From Halomarina salina (GTDB lineage: Archaea; Halobacteriota; Halobacteria; Halobacteriales; Haloarculaceae), in assembly GCF_023074835.1 (NCBI RefSeq), contig NZ_JALLGW010000003.1, positions 186,001-250,000 of the forward strand: 64,000 nt of DNA, written 5' to 3'. The position numbers and the translations under genes are program-made. Under the pieces are notes generated by a model. The model was given only the letters and a program-made list of their open reading frames with translations. It was not told the origin of the DNA and searched no databases. Shown one piece after another: positions 16,321-25,413 of this stretch (the stretch's first letter is position 1; every line of letters starts with the position of its first letter).

Positions 16321-17295
16321 CTACGTCGAGAGCGCCTCTCTGACCGCGCGGTAGGCGGGTTTCGGACGATTGCGCTCGTCGAACAGTAGCGGGTCGCCGG
16401 TGTAGCGCTCGGAGAAGTCCCTGAAGCTCCGAATCCACGAGCGCGCGTCGTCGACGCCCCACGTCACGAGTGTATCGACGCCCGTGTCGAGACACGCGTC
16501 GAGGACGTCTCCGTAGAACTCGGCCTGCCGTTCGAGGGCGTCGTCGGGTTCCTCGCCGGCGGGGAAGGCGACGTCCATCTCGGTCACCTGCACGTCGAGG
16601 CCGAGGGCCTGGAACCGTCGGACGTTCTCGGCGACGGAGTCGGGGTCGGGCCACTCCCCCAGCGCGTGCAACTGGAGCCCCACGCCGTCGAGGGGGACGC
16701 CCCGGTCGAGGAGTCGTTCGACGAGGTCGTAGACGGCGTCGGACTTCTCGTTGACCGCGTCCGCGCCGTAGTCGTTGTAGTAGAGGTCGGCGTCGGGGTT
16801 CACCTCGTTCGCCCACTCGAACGCCCGGTCGAGGTACTGTTCGCCCATCGCGTCGTACCAGACCGTCTCGCGCATCGTCCCGTCGTCGGCGACGGCCTCG
16901 TTGACGACGTCCCACGTCCCGACGCTCCGCCGGTACCGGCCGACGACCGTCTGGACGTGCTCGCGCAGGAACCGTCGGAGCTGGTCGTCGGTGTAATCCC
17001 ACGGCTGGAACCACTCGGGCGTCTGGTTGTGCCAGACGAGCGTGTGACCGCGGACGGTCATGTCGTTGGCCCGCGCGAAGTTCACGAGAGCGTCCGCGTC
17101 GGTGAAGTCGTAGGTGTTCAGTGAGGGTCGGAGCGGCCCCATCTTCAGCGCGTTCTCGGGGGTGAGCGCGTTGAACTCGGTTCGTACGGTGTCCCGGTAG
17201 CTCACGTCGTCGCGAAGCGCTGCCGCGTCGACGGCCGTTCCGAGGTCGAACGCGCGACCGTCGGCTACCTCGCGGAGTGAATCCTGGTTCGACAT
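16321..17295 (-). CDS. Endo-1,4-beta-xylanase, GH10 (cytoplasmic)
   Basis: 324 residues forming a bare GH10 (beta/alpha)8 catalytic domain. Glu133 in TWDVVNEA is the acid/base and Glu239 in VQVTEMDV the nucleophile; LTPENALKMG and RGHTLVWHNQTPEW are the substrate-binding motifs. No signal peptide, Tat motif or carbohydrate-binding module is present, so it should cleave xylo-oligosaccharides inside the cell, like IXT6-type intracellular xylanases. It is convergent with the MATE gene and divergent from the exported GH10-like gene. Confidence 0.95.
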   Translation of the reverse strand: MSNQDSLREVADGRAFDLGTAVDAAALRDDVSYRDTVRTEFNALTPENALKMGPLRPSLNTYDFTDADALVNFARANDMTVRGHTLVWHNQTPEWFQPWDYTDDQLRRFLREHVQTVVGRYRRSVGTWDVVNEAVADDGTMRETVWYDAMGEQYLDRAFEWANEVNPDADLYYNDYGADAVNEKSDAVYDLVERLLDRGVPLDGVGLQLHALGEWPDPDSVAENVRRFQALGLDVQVTEMDVAFPAGEEPDDALERQAEFYGDVLDACLDTGVDTLVTWGVDDARSWIRSFRDFSERYTGDPLLFDERNRPKPAYRAVREALST

Positions 17296-17469
17296 CGTCC
17301 CGAGCGTCGCGTCGTGACGGAAAAAACGTACGGGCTCCGGTGAGGGTGGTTCCCCTTCGCGGTGGCGGGACGACCCTGCTCGGCCGCCATCTACTGTCGG
17401 TCACGCTGTATCGACGCGAACGATGCGCACGGATATCGACCCGACAGTTTAAAATGTGAACTACGGGCG

Positions 17470-17488
17470 CGTTCAGAATTAACGAACG
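17470..17488. promoter_or_regulatory. Short dyad upstream of the exported GH10-like gene
   Basis: CGTTC/GAACG arms (17470-17474 and 17484-17488) sit just before the TATA-like GATAAATA at about 17499 and about 50 nt before the start codon. The arms are only 5 bp, so this is a weak operator candidate. Confidence 0.3.
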
Positions 17489-17536
17489 ACACAAGCGATA
17501 AATACCGGGCGGTCGAGGTGTCGGTAGCGGTACACT

Positions 17537-19726
17537 ATGTCCGAGAAGCCCACCAGTCGACAGTACAGACGCCGGACCTACCTGCAGACCCTCGCGGCGC
17601 TGGGCGTCGGGGCGGCCGGGACGTCGGCCGTCGCGACCGCACAGTCCTCGTCCGACGACGCCTCCGGCGACGCCTACCACCGGACGCTCCGGAGCGACCT
17701 GACCGGCCGCGGCGGGAACAAGACGCTCCCGCCGGGGCAGTACGTCTACGGGGAGACCGAGGCGGCGACGATGGACGCCTTCTCCGTCGTCGGCGACGCG
17801 ACGGCCACGACCACGGCCGTCGAGGACGACGCGGTCCCCATCACGACGGCGACCCGAATCGAGGTCGAGGACGCCCACGGCAGGCCGGGGGCCGTCTCGT
17901 ACCGGGGTCCCGTCGAGGACCACTCGTTCAGCGCCGGGGACGTCCTCCTCGGCGTCGCCTACCTGCGGAGCGACAGCCGGAAGGCGCAGGTAGAGGCGAG
18001 GTTCGGTTACGACACCTCGACCCAAGAGGAGGACGGCGGGTCGGCGAAGGACCACGACGGCGGGTCGCCTGACAACGCCGTCCAGCGCTCCGCGCTCGTC
18101 GAACCGGGCGACACGTGGATGCGCTACTTCTTCCCCATAGAGGTCGGCGAGGCCCCCGGCTCGGACGCGACGCCTGTCTTCGAGTTCCTGCTCGGTTCCT
18201 GCGAGCAGACCGTCGAGGTCGCTGGCGTCGCGCTCATCGACTACAGCGACGCCGAGACGGTCCCCACGCTCGGGACGCTTCCGCCCTACGACTACGAGGG
18301 ACGCGCGGAGGACGCCGAGTGGCGCGAAGCGGCCGAGGAGCGCATCGACGAGATCCGGAAGACGGACGTCGAGGTGACCGTCGTCGACAGTGATGGCGAG
18401 CCGGTTCCCCACGCATACGTCGACGTCGCCATGACCGAACACGCCTTCGACTTCGGGAGTGCGGTCGCCGTCCCGCGCGTCACCGGCGACAGCGAGGACG
18501 ACGAGACGTACCGCGAGGTGTTCCTGGAGGAGTTCAACAAGGCCGTCGTCGAGAACGGGATGAAGTGGCCCGCCTGGGAGGGCGTCTGGGACATCTCGAA
18601 CGAGGCGACCCGCGAGACGCTCGGCTGGCTCGACGACCACGACGTCCCGACGCGGGGCCACTACCTCCTCTGGGAGGAGTACGGCACCGACGGCGGTGGT
18701 GGGATGAACGTCGACTCGGGCCTCCCGGCCGACGAGGTCCGACAGACCATCACGGAGAAGATAGCGAACCACGGCGAACGGTTCGACGGACAGGTGACCG
18801 AGTGGGACATGCACAACCACCCCATCTGGCAGTCCGCCTTCCGCGACGACGAGGCGCTCGGCTGGGACGCCGTCGCCGAGTGGTGGGCGGCGGCCGACGA
18901 CGCCACCGACGCCGAACTGTACACCAACGAGATGGGGGCCATCGGCGGGACCTGGCAGCAGGACCCGTACTACCAGTTCGTCCAGCGACTGGTCGAGGAG
19001 GACTACCCGATCGACGGTATCGGGTTCATGGGCCATCACCAGCAGCAGTGGGGCCAGCTGCTCGACGTGGACGAGTTACTGGCGGGACTCGACCGGTTCG
19101 GTGCGTTCGACCTCCCGTTGCTCGTCACCGAGTTCGACATCGAGATCATCAGTCGCCGGAACGCACAGGACGTCGACGTCCAGCGCGACTACACTCGGGA
19201 CTTCCTGACGGCCGTGTTCAGCCACGAGGCCGTCGAGGGCGTCCTCTCGTGGGGGTTCTGGGCGGGCGACCACTGGCGACCGACCGGGGCGTACTACGAC
19301 GAGGACTGGACGCTCCGACCGAACGGGGAGCAGTACCTCGACCTGGTGTTCGACGAGTGGTGGACCGAGGAGGTCGGCCGGACCGGACGAGACGGGACGT
19401 TCTCGACGCGCGGCTTCGAGGGCGACTACCACCTCGTCGCCAGCGACGGCCACCGCGTCGGGCACGCCGAGGCCACCTTCGACGACGAGAACGGGACCGT
19501 CGAGGTCGAACTCCGCCCGCTCTCCGAGGTGGCGACCGACGTGGACGGCGACGGCCGCACGGAGGACGTCGACGGCGACGGCGACGTCGACAACAGGGAC
19601 GCCGGACTGTTCTTCAAGAACCTCCGCTCGGACGACGTGCAGGAGCACCCGGAGCAGTTCGACTTCGACGGCGACGGCGACCTCGACTTCCGGGACGTGG
19701 TCGCACTGTTCCGGGAGGCGAACTGA
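17537..19726 (+). CDS. Tat-exported GH10-like protein with C-terminal dockerin-type EF hands
   Basis: 729 residues. A twin-arginine signal (YRRRTYLQTLAALGVG) ends near 36. Residues about 45-280 look like a carbohydrate-binding beta domain, then a short beta module (VEVTVVDSDGEPVPHAYVDV) precedes the GH10 barrel (about 300-610), and two dockerin/EF-hand-like repeats (VDGDGDVDNRDAGLF and FDGDGDLDFRDVVALF) end the protein. The nucleophile Glu532 is present (LLVTEFDI), but the acid/base position in WDMHNHPIW is His428 instead of the Glu of the WDVxNE motif, so classical retaining hydrolysis may be lost or changed. Likely role: extracellular xylan binding or cleavage. It diverges from the cytoplasmic xylanase gene. 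Confidence 0.88.
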   Translation: MSEKPTSRQYRRRTYLQTLAALGVGAAGTSAVATAQSSSDDASGDAYHRTLRSDLTGRGGNKTLPPGQYVYGETEAATMDAFSVVGDATATTTAVEDDAVPITTATRIEVEDAHGRPGAVSYRGPVEDHSFSAGDVLLGVAYLRSDSRKAQVEARFGYDTSTQEEDGGSAKDHDGGSPDNAVQRSALVEPGDTWMRYFFPIEVGEAPGSDATPVFEFLLGSCEQTVEVAGVALIDYSDAETVPTLGTLPPYDYEGRAEDAEWREAAEERIDEIRKTDVEVTVVDSDGEPVPHAYVDVAMTEHAFDFGSAVAVPRVTGDSEDDETYREVFLEEFNKAVVENGMKWPAWEGVWDISNEATRETLGWLDDHDVPTRGHYLLWEEYGTDGGGGMNVDSGLPADEVRQTITEKIANHGERFDGQVTEWDMHNHPIWQSAFRDDEALGWDAVAEWWAAADDATDAELYTNEMGAIGGTWQQDPYYQFVQRLVEEDYPIDGIGFMGHHQQQWGQLLDVDELLAGLDRFGAFDLPLLVTEFDIEIISRRNAQDVDVQRDYTRDFLTAVFSHEAVEGVLSWGFWAGDHWRPTGAYYDEDWTLRPNGEQYLDLVFDEWWTEEVGRTGRDGTFSTRGFEGDYHLVASDGHRVGHAEATFDDENGTVEVELRPLSEVATDVDGDGRTEDVDGDGDVDNRDAGLFFKNLRSDDVQEHPEQFDFDGDGDLDFRDVVALFREAN

Positions 19727-19774
19727 ACGGCGAGACGGGGAGAAGAGAGCGGTCGTGGCTGTCGTCGCGACCGT

Positions 19775-20644
19775 TCAGACGGTCGTGACGTCGTTCGAGA
19801 GCCGGCCGATGTCCTCGATGCCGATGTCGACGACGTCGTCGTCGCGCAGGGTGAACCCCTCGTCGGGGACGAGGGCGGTCCCGGTGAGCAGCACCGAGAG
19901 GTCGGGGACGGCGTTGTGGTCGGTGTAGCAGTCGACGAGTTCGTGGACCGTCCGGACCATCTCGCCGGTGCTGGTCGTGTCCTCGTACATCGTCTCGCCG
20001 TCGCGCTGGATGGTCATCCACATCTCCAGGTCGTGCGGGTCGTCGAGCGACGACGCCGACCGGACGCAGGGGCCGATGGAACAACAGCGGTCGTACACCT
20101 TCGCCTGCGGGAGGTACAGCGGGTTCTCGCCCTCGATGGAGCGACTGCTCATGTCGTTGCCGACGGTGTAGCCGACGATGTCGCCCTTGTAGAGGACGAC
20201 GCCGAGTTCCGGTTCGGGGACGTCCCACTCCGAGTCGTTCCGGATGCCGACGGCGTCGTCGGGGCCGACGAGGCGGTTCGGCGTCGCCTTCAGGAACACC
20301 TCCGGGCGGTCGGCCTCGTAGACGTCGAGGTACATCTCGGGTTTCGTGCTCTCCTCCTGTCGGGCCTTCTCGCTGATGTGGTAGGTGACGCCCGCCGCCC
20401 ACACCTCGTCGGCGTGGACCGGTGTCTGCAGCGAGTCGGTCGCCGTCTCGGCGGACAGCGTCGGTGCGGAGTCGGTCAGGCGACTCGCAATCTCGTCGAT
20501 GTCGGTGTCGGCGATAGACGCGGCGCGGGCGAGGTCACCGAACGCCTCGACGCTGGAGTTCGCGGCGGTCAGGTCGTAGACATCGCCGTCCGTCTCCAGG
20601 ACGAGACGAGACGCTCCCTCCTCGCCGACTTGGTAGTAGCGCAT
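19775..20644 (-). CDS. xacE: 2-keto-3-deoxyxylonate (pentonate) dehydratase, FAH family
   Basis: 289 residues of the fumarylacetoacetate hydrolase family. Metal-binding and catalytic-lid segments are visible: GVTYHISEKARQEES near 95, PEPELGVVL near 150, GYTVGNDMSSRSIEGENPLYLPQAKVYD near 165-190 and LTGTALVPDEGF near 255. In H. volcanii this family supplies XacE, which turns 2-keto-3-deoxypentonate into 2-oxoglutarate semialdehyde. The presence of xacA-, xacD- and xacF-like genes in the window supports this. The start at 20644 (MRYYQVGEEG) follows a TATA-like AACTATATG about 31 nt upstream. It is divergent from the GH43 gene. Confidence 0.88.
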   Translation of the reverse strand: MRYYQVGEEGASRLVLETDGDVYDLTAANSSVEAFGDLARAASIADTDIDEIASRLTDSAPTLSAETATDSLQTPVHADEVWAAGVTYHISEKARQEESTKPEMYLDVYEADRPEVFLKATPNRLVGPDDAVGIRNDSEWDVPEPELGVVLYKGDIVGYTVGNDMSSRSIEGENPLYLPQAKVYDRCCSIGPCVRSASSLDDPHDLEMWMTIQRDGETMYEDTTSTGEMVRTVHELVDCYTDHNAVPDLSVLLTGTALVPDEGFTLRDDDVVDIGIEDIGRLSNDVTTV

Positions 20645-20762
20645 ATGACGAATCATCTGGATAGCCGGGCATATAGTTTTGGTATGGACCTCTCGGGTGT
20701 GAAACGGGGGATTCACCCGCTCTTCCCCCACGATTTATCGCCGACCCACGATGAACCGTACC

Positions 20763-22289
20763 ATGGAGTACCGCAATCCGGTGGTCCCTGGCTGCCACCC
20801 GGACCCGACCGTCTGCCGGGTCGGTTCGACGTTCTACCTCGCGACGAGTTCCTTCGAGTACTTCCCGGGCGTCCCGCTCTACCGGAGCGATGACCTCGTC
20901 TCCTGGGACCGAATCGGTCACTGTCTGACCCGCGACGAACAGCTCGACCTCACCGACACTGCCGCTTCGGACGGCGTCTACGCGCCGACGCTCCGCCACC
21001 ACGACGGGACGTTCTTCCTCGTCACGACCGACGTCTCGGGGACGGGGAACTTCCTCGTCACCGCCGACGACCCGGCGGGCGAGTGGTCGGACCCGATTTC
21101 GCTAGACGCGCCGGGGTTCGACCCGGACCTGTTCGTCGACGGCGAGACGGCCTACCTCACGTACGCCCACGGGTCGACGCTCCCCGAGACGACGATTCGG
21201 CAGGCAGAGGTGGACCTCGATACCGGCGCTGTCGGCGAGGAGCGAGAACTGTGGCAGGGTATCGAGGGGACGTTCAGCGAGGCACCACACCTCTACGAAC
21301 GCGACGGTACCTACTACCTGCTCACCGCCGAGGGCGGGACCCACACGAACCACATGGTCGTCGCGGCCCGCAGCGACCACCCGACCGGTCCGTTCGAGGG
21401 CTGTCCCGACAACCCGGTGCTCTCCCATCGCGGCCACCCGATGGCGGACGTCAAGGCGACCGGCCACGGGGACCTGGTCCGAGCGCCCGACGGGTCGTGG
21501 TGGCTGGTGTTCCTCGGCGTCCGCCAGCACGGCGGCCACCCCGGCTGGCACCACCTCGGTCGCGAGACGTTCCTCGCCCCCGTCGAGTGGGAGGACGGCT
21601 GGCCGGTCGTCGACGGCGGTGACCCGGTGACCACGACGATGCAGGTCGAGTCGCTCCCCGGCGACGGGTCGCCCCCGGACGCGCCTGCCCCGGCGCGACC
21701 GACCCGGACGACGTTCGACGGCGACTCGCTCGACGGCGCGTTCGAGTACCGACGGAACCCGGACCGGTCGGCGTACTCGCTGGATGACGGGGACGGCCTG
21801 ACGCTCCGTGGGCGGACCGAGCGACTCGGCCAGCACGGGGCGACGTTCGTCGGTCGGCGACAGGCCCACTTCGACTGCCGGACGTACGTGGACCTCGCGT
21901 TCGACCCCGAACCGGGCGAGGAGGCGGGTCTCGCGGCCGTGATGGACGAGCGCCACCGCTACGAGGTCGGGGTCACACGGAGCGACGGGACGACGAGCGT
22001 CGTCGTCCGCCGCAGAATCGGGAACGCCGCGGAGGTGGTCGCGGAGTCGCCCGTCAGCGGCGACGGCGACACCTGGCGACTCGCGGTCGACGCGACGACG
22101 GACAGCTACCGGTTCCTGTCCGGTGCCGACGACCCGACCGAACTGGCGACGCTCGCGACGCGGTATTTAGCGACGGAGGTGAGCGGAAGTTTCACCGGCG
22201 TCTACCTCGGGATGTACGCGACAAGCGGCGATGACGACCCGACGCCCGCCCGGTTCGAGCGGTTCGTCTACGAACCGACGGGCGAGTGA
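20763..22289 (+). CDS. Beta-xylosidase/arabinofuranosidase-type enzyme, GH43
   Basis: 508 residues: an N-terminal five-bladed propeller (GH43, about 1-300) and a C-terminal beta-sandwich (about 310-508) as in GH43 xylosidases. The catalytic triad is Asp14 (GCHPDP, base), Asp120 (GFDPDLF) and Glu173 (FSEAPHL, acid). No signal peptide is present, so it removes xylose from imported xylo-oligosaccharides in the cytoplasm. ATG 20763 was preferred to 20751 because it is about 28 nt from TTTAT at 20734-20738 and homologues begin YxNPVxPGxxPDP. The divergent xacE-like gene suggests shared control. Confidence 0.92.
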   Translation: MEYRNPVVPGCHPDPTVCRVGSTFYLATSSFEYFPGVPLYRSDDLVSWDRIGHCLTRDEQLDLTDTAASDGVYAPTLRHHDGTFFLVTTDVSGTGNFLVTADDPAGEWSDPISLDAPGFDPDLFVDGETAYLTYAHGSTLPETTIRQAEVDLDTGAVGEERELWQGIEGTFSEAPHLYERDGTYYLLTAEGGTHTNHMVVAARSDHPTGPFEGCPDNPVLSHRGHPMADVKATGHGDLVRAPDGSWWLVFLGVRQHGGHPGWHHLGRETFLAPVEWEDGWPVVDGGDPVTTTMQVESLPGDGSPPDAPAPARPTRTTFDGDSLDGAFEYRRNPDRSAYSLDDGDGLTLRGRTERLGQHGATFVGRRQAHFDCRTYVDLAFDPEPGEEAGLAAVMDERHRYEVGVTRSDGTTSVVVRRRIGNAAEVVAESPVSGDGDTWRLAVDATTDSYRFLSGADDPTELATLATRYLATEVSGSFTGVYLGMYATSGDDDPTPARFERFVYEPTGE

Positions 22290-22310
22290 GAGCGGTCGCG
22301 TGCTCGGCGC

Positions 22311-23948
22311 TCAGTCGCCGTAGTCGACGACCGTCTCGACGCCGTCTCTGGTGATGCGGACGCGCTGGTTCGCGTCCACGTCCTCGAAGGTCCGTTCGGT
22401 GCCGTCGGGCCACGTCACGGCGATATCGACCGACTCGTGGCCGCCGACGCCGAGGTGCGAGACGCGGCTCTCCTGTGAGAGGAAGTCAGACTGGACCGTC
22501 TGCTGGACGACCGTCGAGTCGCTCCCGGTGGAGACGGTCACCTCAGCACCGTAGACTGTCGACCCGGCGTCGTCCGCGACGCGGAACTCGACGCTGTTGG
22601 CGGCCGCACCGACGTTCTCGTAGACGGTCACCTCGCCGTCGTACGGGGCGACGACGACGTCCCGGTCGCCGTCGCGGTCGTAGTCGAGCGAGACGAGGCC
22701 CCGACCGTCGTGCTCGGTCAGGTTGTGCGCCGAGGCGTCGCGGTTCTGGAAGCCGTCGCCGTCGCGTTCGAACAGCATCGGGTAGGTGTAGTGGGGGTCG
22801 TCGCGGTCGATCTGGACGACGTACTGGGTGGCGTGGATGAGGTCGCGGTCGCCGTCGTTGTCGAGGTCGGTCAGGCTCGCCGCCCAGCCCCAGCCACCCT
22901 CTCGGACGCCGTAGGACACCGCGGCGTCGCTGAGGTTGCCCGTCCCGTCGTTGAGCATCAGGGTGTTGCCCTTCGTCCGGCCGGACTTGAGGACGTAGCC
23001 GAACAGAAGTCTGAGTCGCTCATAGCGCTCCTCGTCCTCGACCTCCTCCAGCGGGAGGTAGATGTTCGTCGTGAACACGTCCTGTGCGCCGTCGCCGTTC
23101 ACGTCCGCTATCTCGGAGGCCATCCCGTTGCGCGAGGTGTTGCCCTGCAGGACGCGCTCCGCGAAGGTGCCGTCGCCCTGGTTGACGTAGACGACGTCGG
23201 TGTTGTAGTCGTTCGCGACGTGGACGTCGGGCAGGCGGTCGCCGTTCAGGTCGACGAAACTCGCGGCGAGGCTCCACCGCGCGGCGTCGCTCAGTCCGGC
23301 GTCCTCGACGCGCTCGAACCCGTCGCCGGTGTTCTCGTAGAGGACGTTCGGGTGGCCGTTGTCCTCCTCGACGTACTTGTAGAGGCTGAAGTACCCCTCC
23401 GGCTTCCCGGTCGCCCAGTCACCCGACTGGTAGACGAGCAGGTCGGTGTCGCCGTCCCCGTCGTAGTCGTCGGCCGTCGCCCCCATCGGGTAGCTCAGGT
23501 TCCCGAGGTCGTGGCCCGACTCGGAGAACTGCCCCTCGTCGTTGTGCAGGAGCACCGGTTCGGCGTGCGACCGGAGCAACAGCAGGTCCTCCCAGCCGTC
23601 GCCGTCGTAGTCGACGAACAGCGCGCCCTTCACCGCCTCGCCGTAGGTCGAGAACTCCGCGACGCGTTCGAACTCGCCACCGGTGTTCCGGAACAGCGCC
23701 GGGTACTCGCCGCCGACGGCCAGCACGTCCTGCCAGCCGTCGCGGTCGTAGTCGGCAACGTAGACGCCGTCGTTGCCGTTGCCCGCCGCCCCGCCGTCGG
23801 TCTGGTAGTGCAGGCCGGAGGCGGCGGTCCGCTCGCGGAAGTCGATGCTGGTGTCGGGGGCACCGCTCGCACCCATACAGCCCGCGGCGACGACGAGGAG
23901 GGCGAGCAGCGCCGCGATGGCGGTGTGCCGACCTGTCCGCCCCGTCAT
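22311..23948 (-). CDS. FG-GAP/VCBS repeat lipoprotein with ASPIC/UnbV domain
   Basis: 545 residues. The N-terminus has a hydrophobic segment and lipobox (VVAAGC), so the protein should be anchored outside the membrane. Calcium-binding FG-GAP/VCBS-type repeats (VADYDRDGWQDVLAV, VDYDGDGWEDLLLL, DDYDGDGDTDLLV, DLNGDRLPDVHVAN, DVNGDGAQDVFTTN, LDNDGDRDLIHA, LDYDRDGDRDVVVA) form a probable seven-bladed propeller, and an ASPIC/UnbV-like C-terminus (VAVTWPDGTERTFEDV type) follows. Its start overlaps the stop of the upstream Tat gene by 4 nt (ATGA), so the two are translationally coupled. Biochemical role unknown; binding or presentation at the cell surface is likely. Confidence 0.85.
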   Translation of the reverse strand: MTGRTGRHTAIAALLALLVVAAGCMGASGAPDTSIDFRERTAASGLHYQTDGGAAGNGNDGVYVADYDRDGWQDVLAVGGEYPALFRNTGGEFERVAEFSTYGEAVKGALFVDYDGDGWEDLLLLRSHAEPVLLHNDEGQFSESGHDLGNLSYPMGATADDYDGDGDTDLLVYQSGDWATGKPEGYFSLYKYVEEDNGHPNVLYENTGDGFERVEDAGLSDAARWSLAASFVDLNGDRLPDVHVANDYNTDVVYVNQGDGTFAERVLQGNTSRNGMASEIADVNGDGAQDVFTTNIYLPLEEVEDEERYERLRLLFGYVLKSGRTKGNTLMLNDGTGNLSDAAVSYGVREGGWGWAASLTDLDNDGDRDLIHATQYVVQIDRDDPHYTYPMLFERDGDGFQNRDASAHNLTEHDGRGLVSLDYDRDGDRDVVVAPYDGEVTVYENVGAAANSVEFRVADDAGSTVYGAEVTVSTGSDSTVVQQTVQSDFLSQESRVSHLGVGGHESVDIAVTWPDGTERTFEDVDANQRVRITRDGVETVVDYGD

Positions 23949-25252
23949 CGCTCGCTCGGGAGGGCGCGGTCGGCGCGCGAGGGAACCAGGAACGTGCTCC
24001 GCGAGCGCGTCCCGAGGTAGTCGACGATGCCGTGGCGGTCGGCGGGGACGTCGACGTCGTACTGGTCGACGTCCATCGCGCGGCGCACCTCGACGAACTT
24101 GCGGGTGTCCGTCTGGATGGAGGAGAAGTTGAACGTCGAGCCGTCCACGTCGTCGGTGGCGACGCCCTCCGAGCGCCGGAGGATCTGGGTCTGGAAGTTC
24201 TCGTCGCGAGCCGAGGCGACCTTCTGGGCGTGGCCGACGATGCCGTGTTCCTCCGCCAGCGCCTCCAGGTCCTCGACGTTCTCCTCCGTGATGCCGCTGT
24301 GGTTGCCGAGCGCGTCGCCGATGTCGCCGACCTGTTCGGTGTCGTGGGCGGGGCAGTACATCTCCTTCAGTCGCTGCTCGTGGGGCTGGTCGTACCAGTC
24401 GTCGAGCTTCGTCTTCACGCGCGAGACGGCCAGCGTCGTGCCGCCCGCGAACGGCCCCTCGGTGAGCGTCGCCGTGTCCTCCGGCGGGAGGCTGTTGTCG
24501 AACCCCGCCCGGAACCCCATCGACAGCGGCGCGTCCTCGGGGATGTTCGGGTCGTCTATCTCCTGGGCAGGCCGGCCCTTCCCGAGGACGCCCGTCCGGC
24601 GCTCGGTCACCTCGAACACGCCCGTCAGGCGGGCGTCGACGGCGACGCCGTTGAGTTCCTCCTGCTCCGCGAACAGCGCTTGTTCGGCGGCGAGCAGGAT
24701 GGAGGCGTAGTCGCTGTCGAGCAGCAGGAGGGCGTCGAAGTCGGCGGCCATCGCGGTGTCCTCGCCGAGTTCCGACAGGACGGTCTCCGGTCGCTGGAGT
24801 TCGGTCGGCACCTCGACGCCGACCCGGTCGAGGTAGCGCGGCGCGTAGCCGAGCATGAACAGCAGTCCGTTGTTGACACTCCCGCTTGTGTCGAGGCCGC
24901 TCCCCCACTGGAAGGCGCGTTCGAGGACCCGGAGCGCGTCCTCGACCTGCGTGCGTTCGTCGTCCGTCGGCGGCACCGACCCCTCGTAGGAGAGGCCGAG
25001 GAGCAACTGGTGCTGGCTCTGCGTCACCGTCCCGTGGACGCTGCGCACCAGGTAGTCGTCCCAGGCGTGCTGGCGGTCGGGGAGTTCGGATCGCTCCTCG
25101 ACTCCCCTCGGGTACTCGGGCGGGTCGGGCGTCCCCTCGTCGGTCGAGCGCTCGGCCTCCTGGCAGGCGGCCAGCGCGCTCGCCCCACCGATAGCGAGCG
25201 CGGCCTTCACCAGTGACCGCCGTGAGAGTCCCCGGGCGTCGTCGGAGGTCAT
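23945..25252 (-). CDS. Tat-exported haloarchaeal protein of unknown function (DUF7405-like)
   Basis: 435 residues. LSRRSLVKAALAIGGASALAAC is a twin-arginine signal with a lipobox Cys, so it is exported folded and lipid-anchored. The mature part is acidic and mostly helical, without a motif I can assign with confidence. FNFSSIQTDTRKFVEVRRAM near the end and the Tat export recall dye-decolourising-peroxidase-like proteins, but no clear haem ligand could be picked, so this stays a hint. It is the first gene of a two-gene unit with the FG-GAP lipoprotein (4-nt overlap). Upstream (25279-25300) a strongly AT-rich TTTATTATTAAAA-like block could hold the promoter. Confidence 0.75.
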   Translation of the reverse strand: MTSDDARGLSRRSLVKAALAIGGASALAACQEAERSTDEGTPDPPEYPRGVEERSELPDRQHAWDDYLVRSVHGTVTQSQHQLLLGLSYEGSVPPTDDERTQVEDALRVLERAFQWGSGLDTSGSVNNGLLFMLGYAPRYLDRVGVEVPTELQRPETVLSELGEDTAMAADFDALLLLDSDYASILLAAEQALFAEQEELNGVAVDARLTGVFEVTERRTGVLGKGRPAQEIDDPNIPEDAPLSMGFRAGFDNSLPPEDTATLTEGPFAGGTTLAVSRVKTKLDDWYDQPHEQRLKEMYCPAHDTEQVGDIGDALGNHSGITEENVEDLEALAEEHGIVGHAQKVASARDENFQTQILRRSEGVATDDVDGSTFNFSSIQTDTRKFVEVRRAMDVDQYDVDVPADRHGIVDYLGTRSRSTFLVPSRADRALPSER

Positions 25253-25413
25253 ACCGAGAGTCTCACGCGGCCGACGACAAATCATTTATTATTAAAATCA
25301 TGGCTCACCGACAGTTCACCAATCACGTTCGCAGAGACGCTCACCGTCTACGTAGTGAGTAGCTGGGTGGCCGACCCCGCACGTATTTACCCGACGGAAC
25401 GTACGGTGCGCCC

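Noticed and set aside
16238-19039. Long minus-strand frame (over 900 codons) across both GH10 genes
   Set aside because: It is opposite or out of frame with two proteins that carry clear GH10 motifs, and its translation is Arg/Pro-rich and domain-free.
23945-25252. Firm call of dye-decolourising peroxidase for the Tat protein
   Set aside because: Only a weak resemblance near the C-terminus; no convincing GxxDG motif or haem ligand was located.
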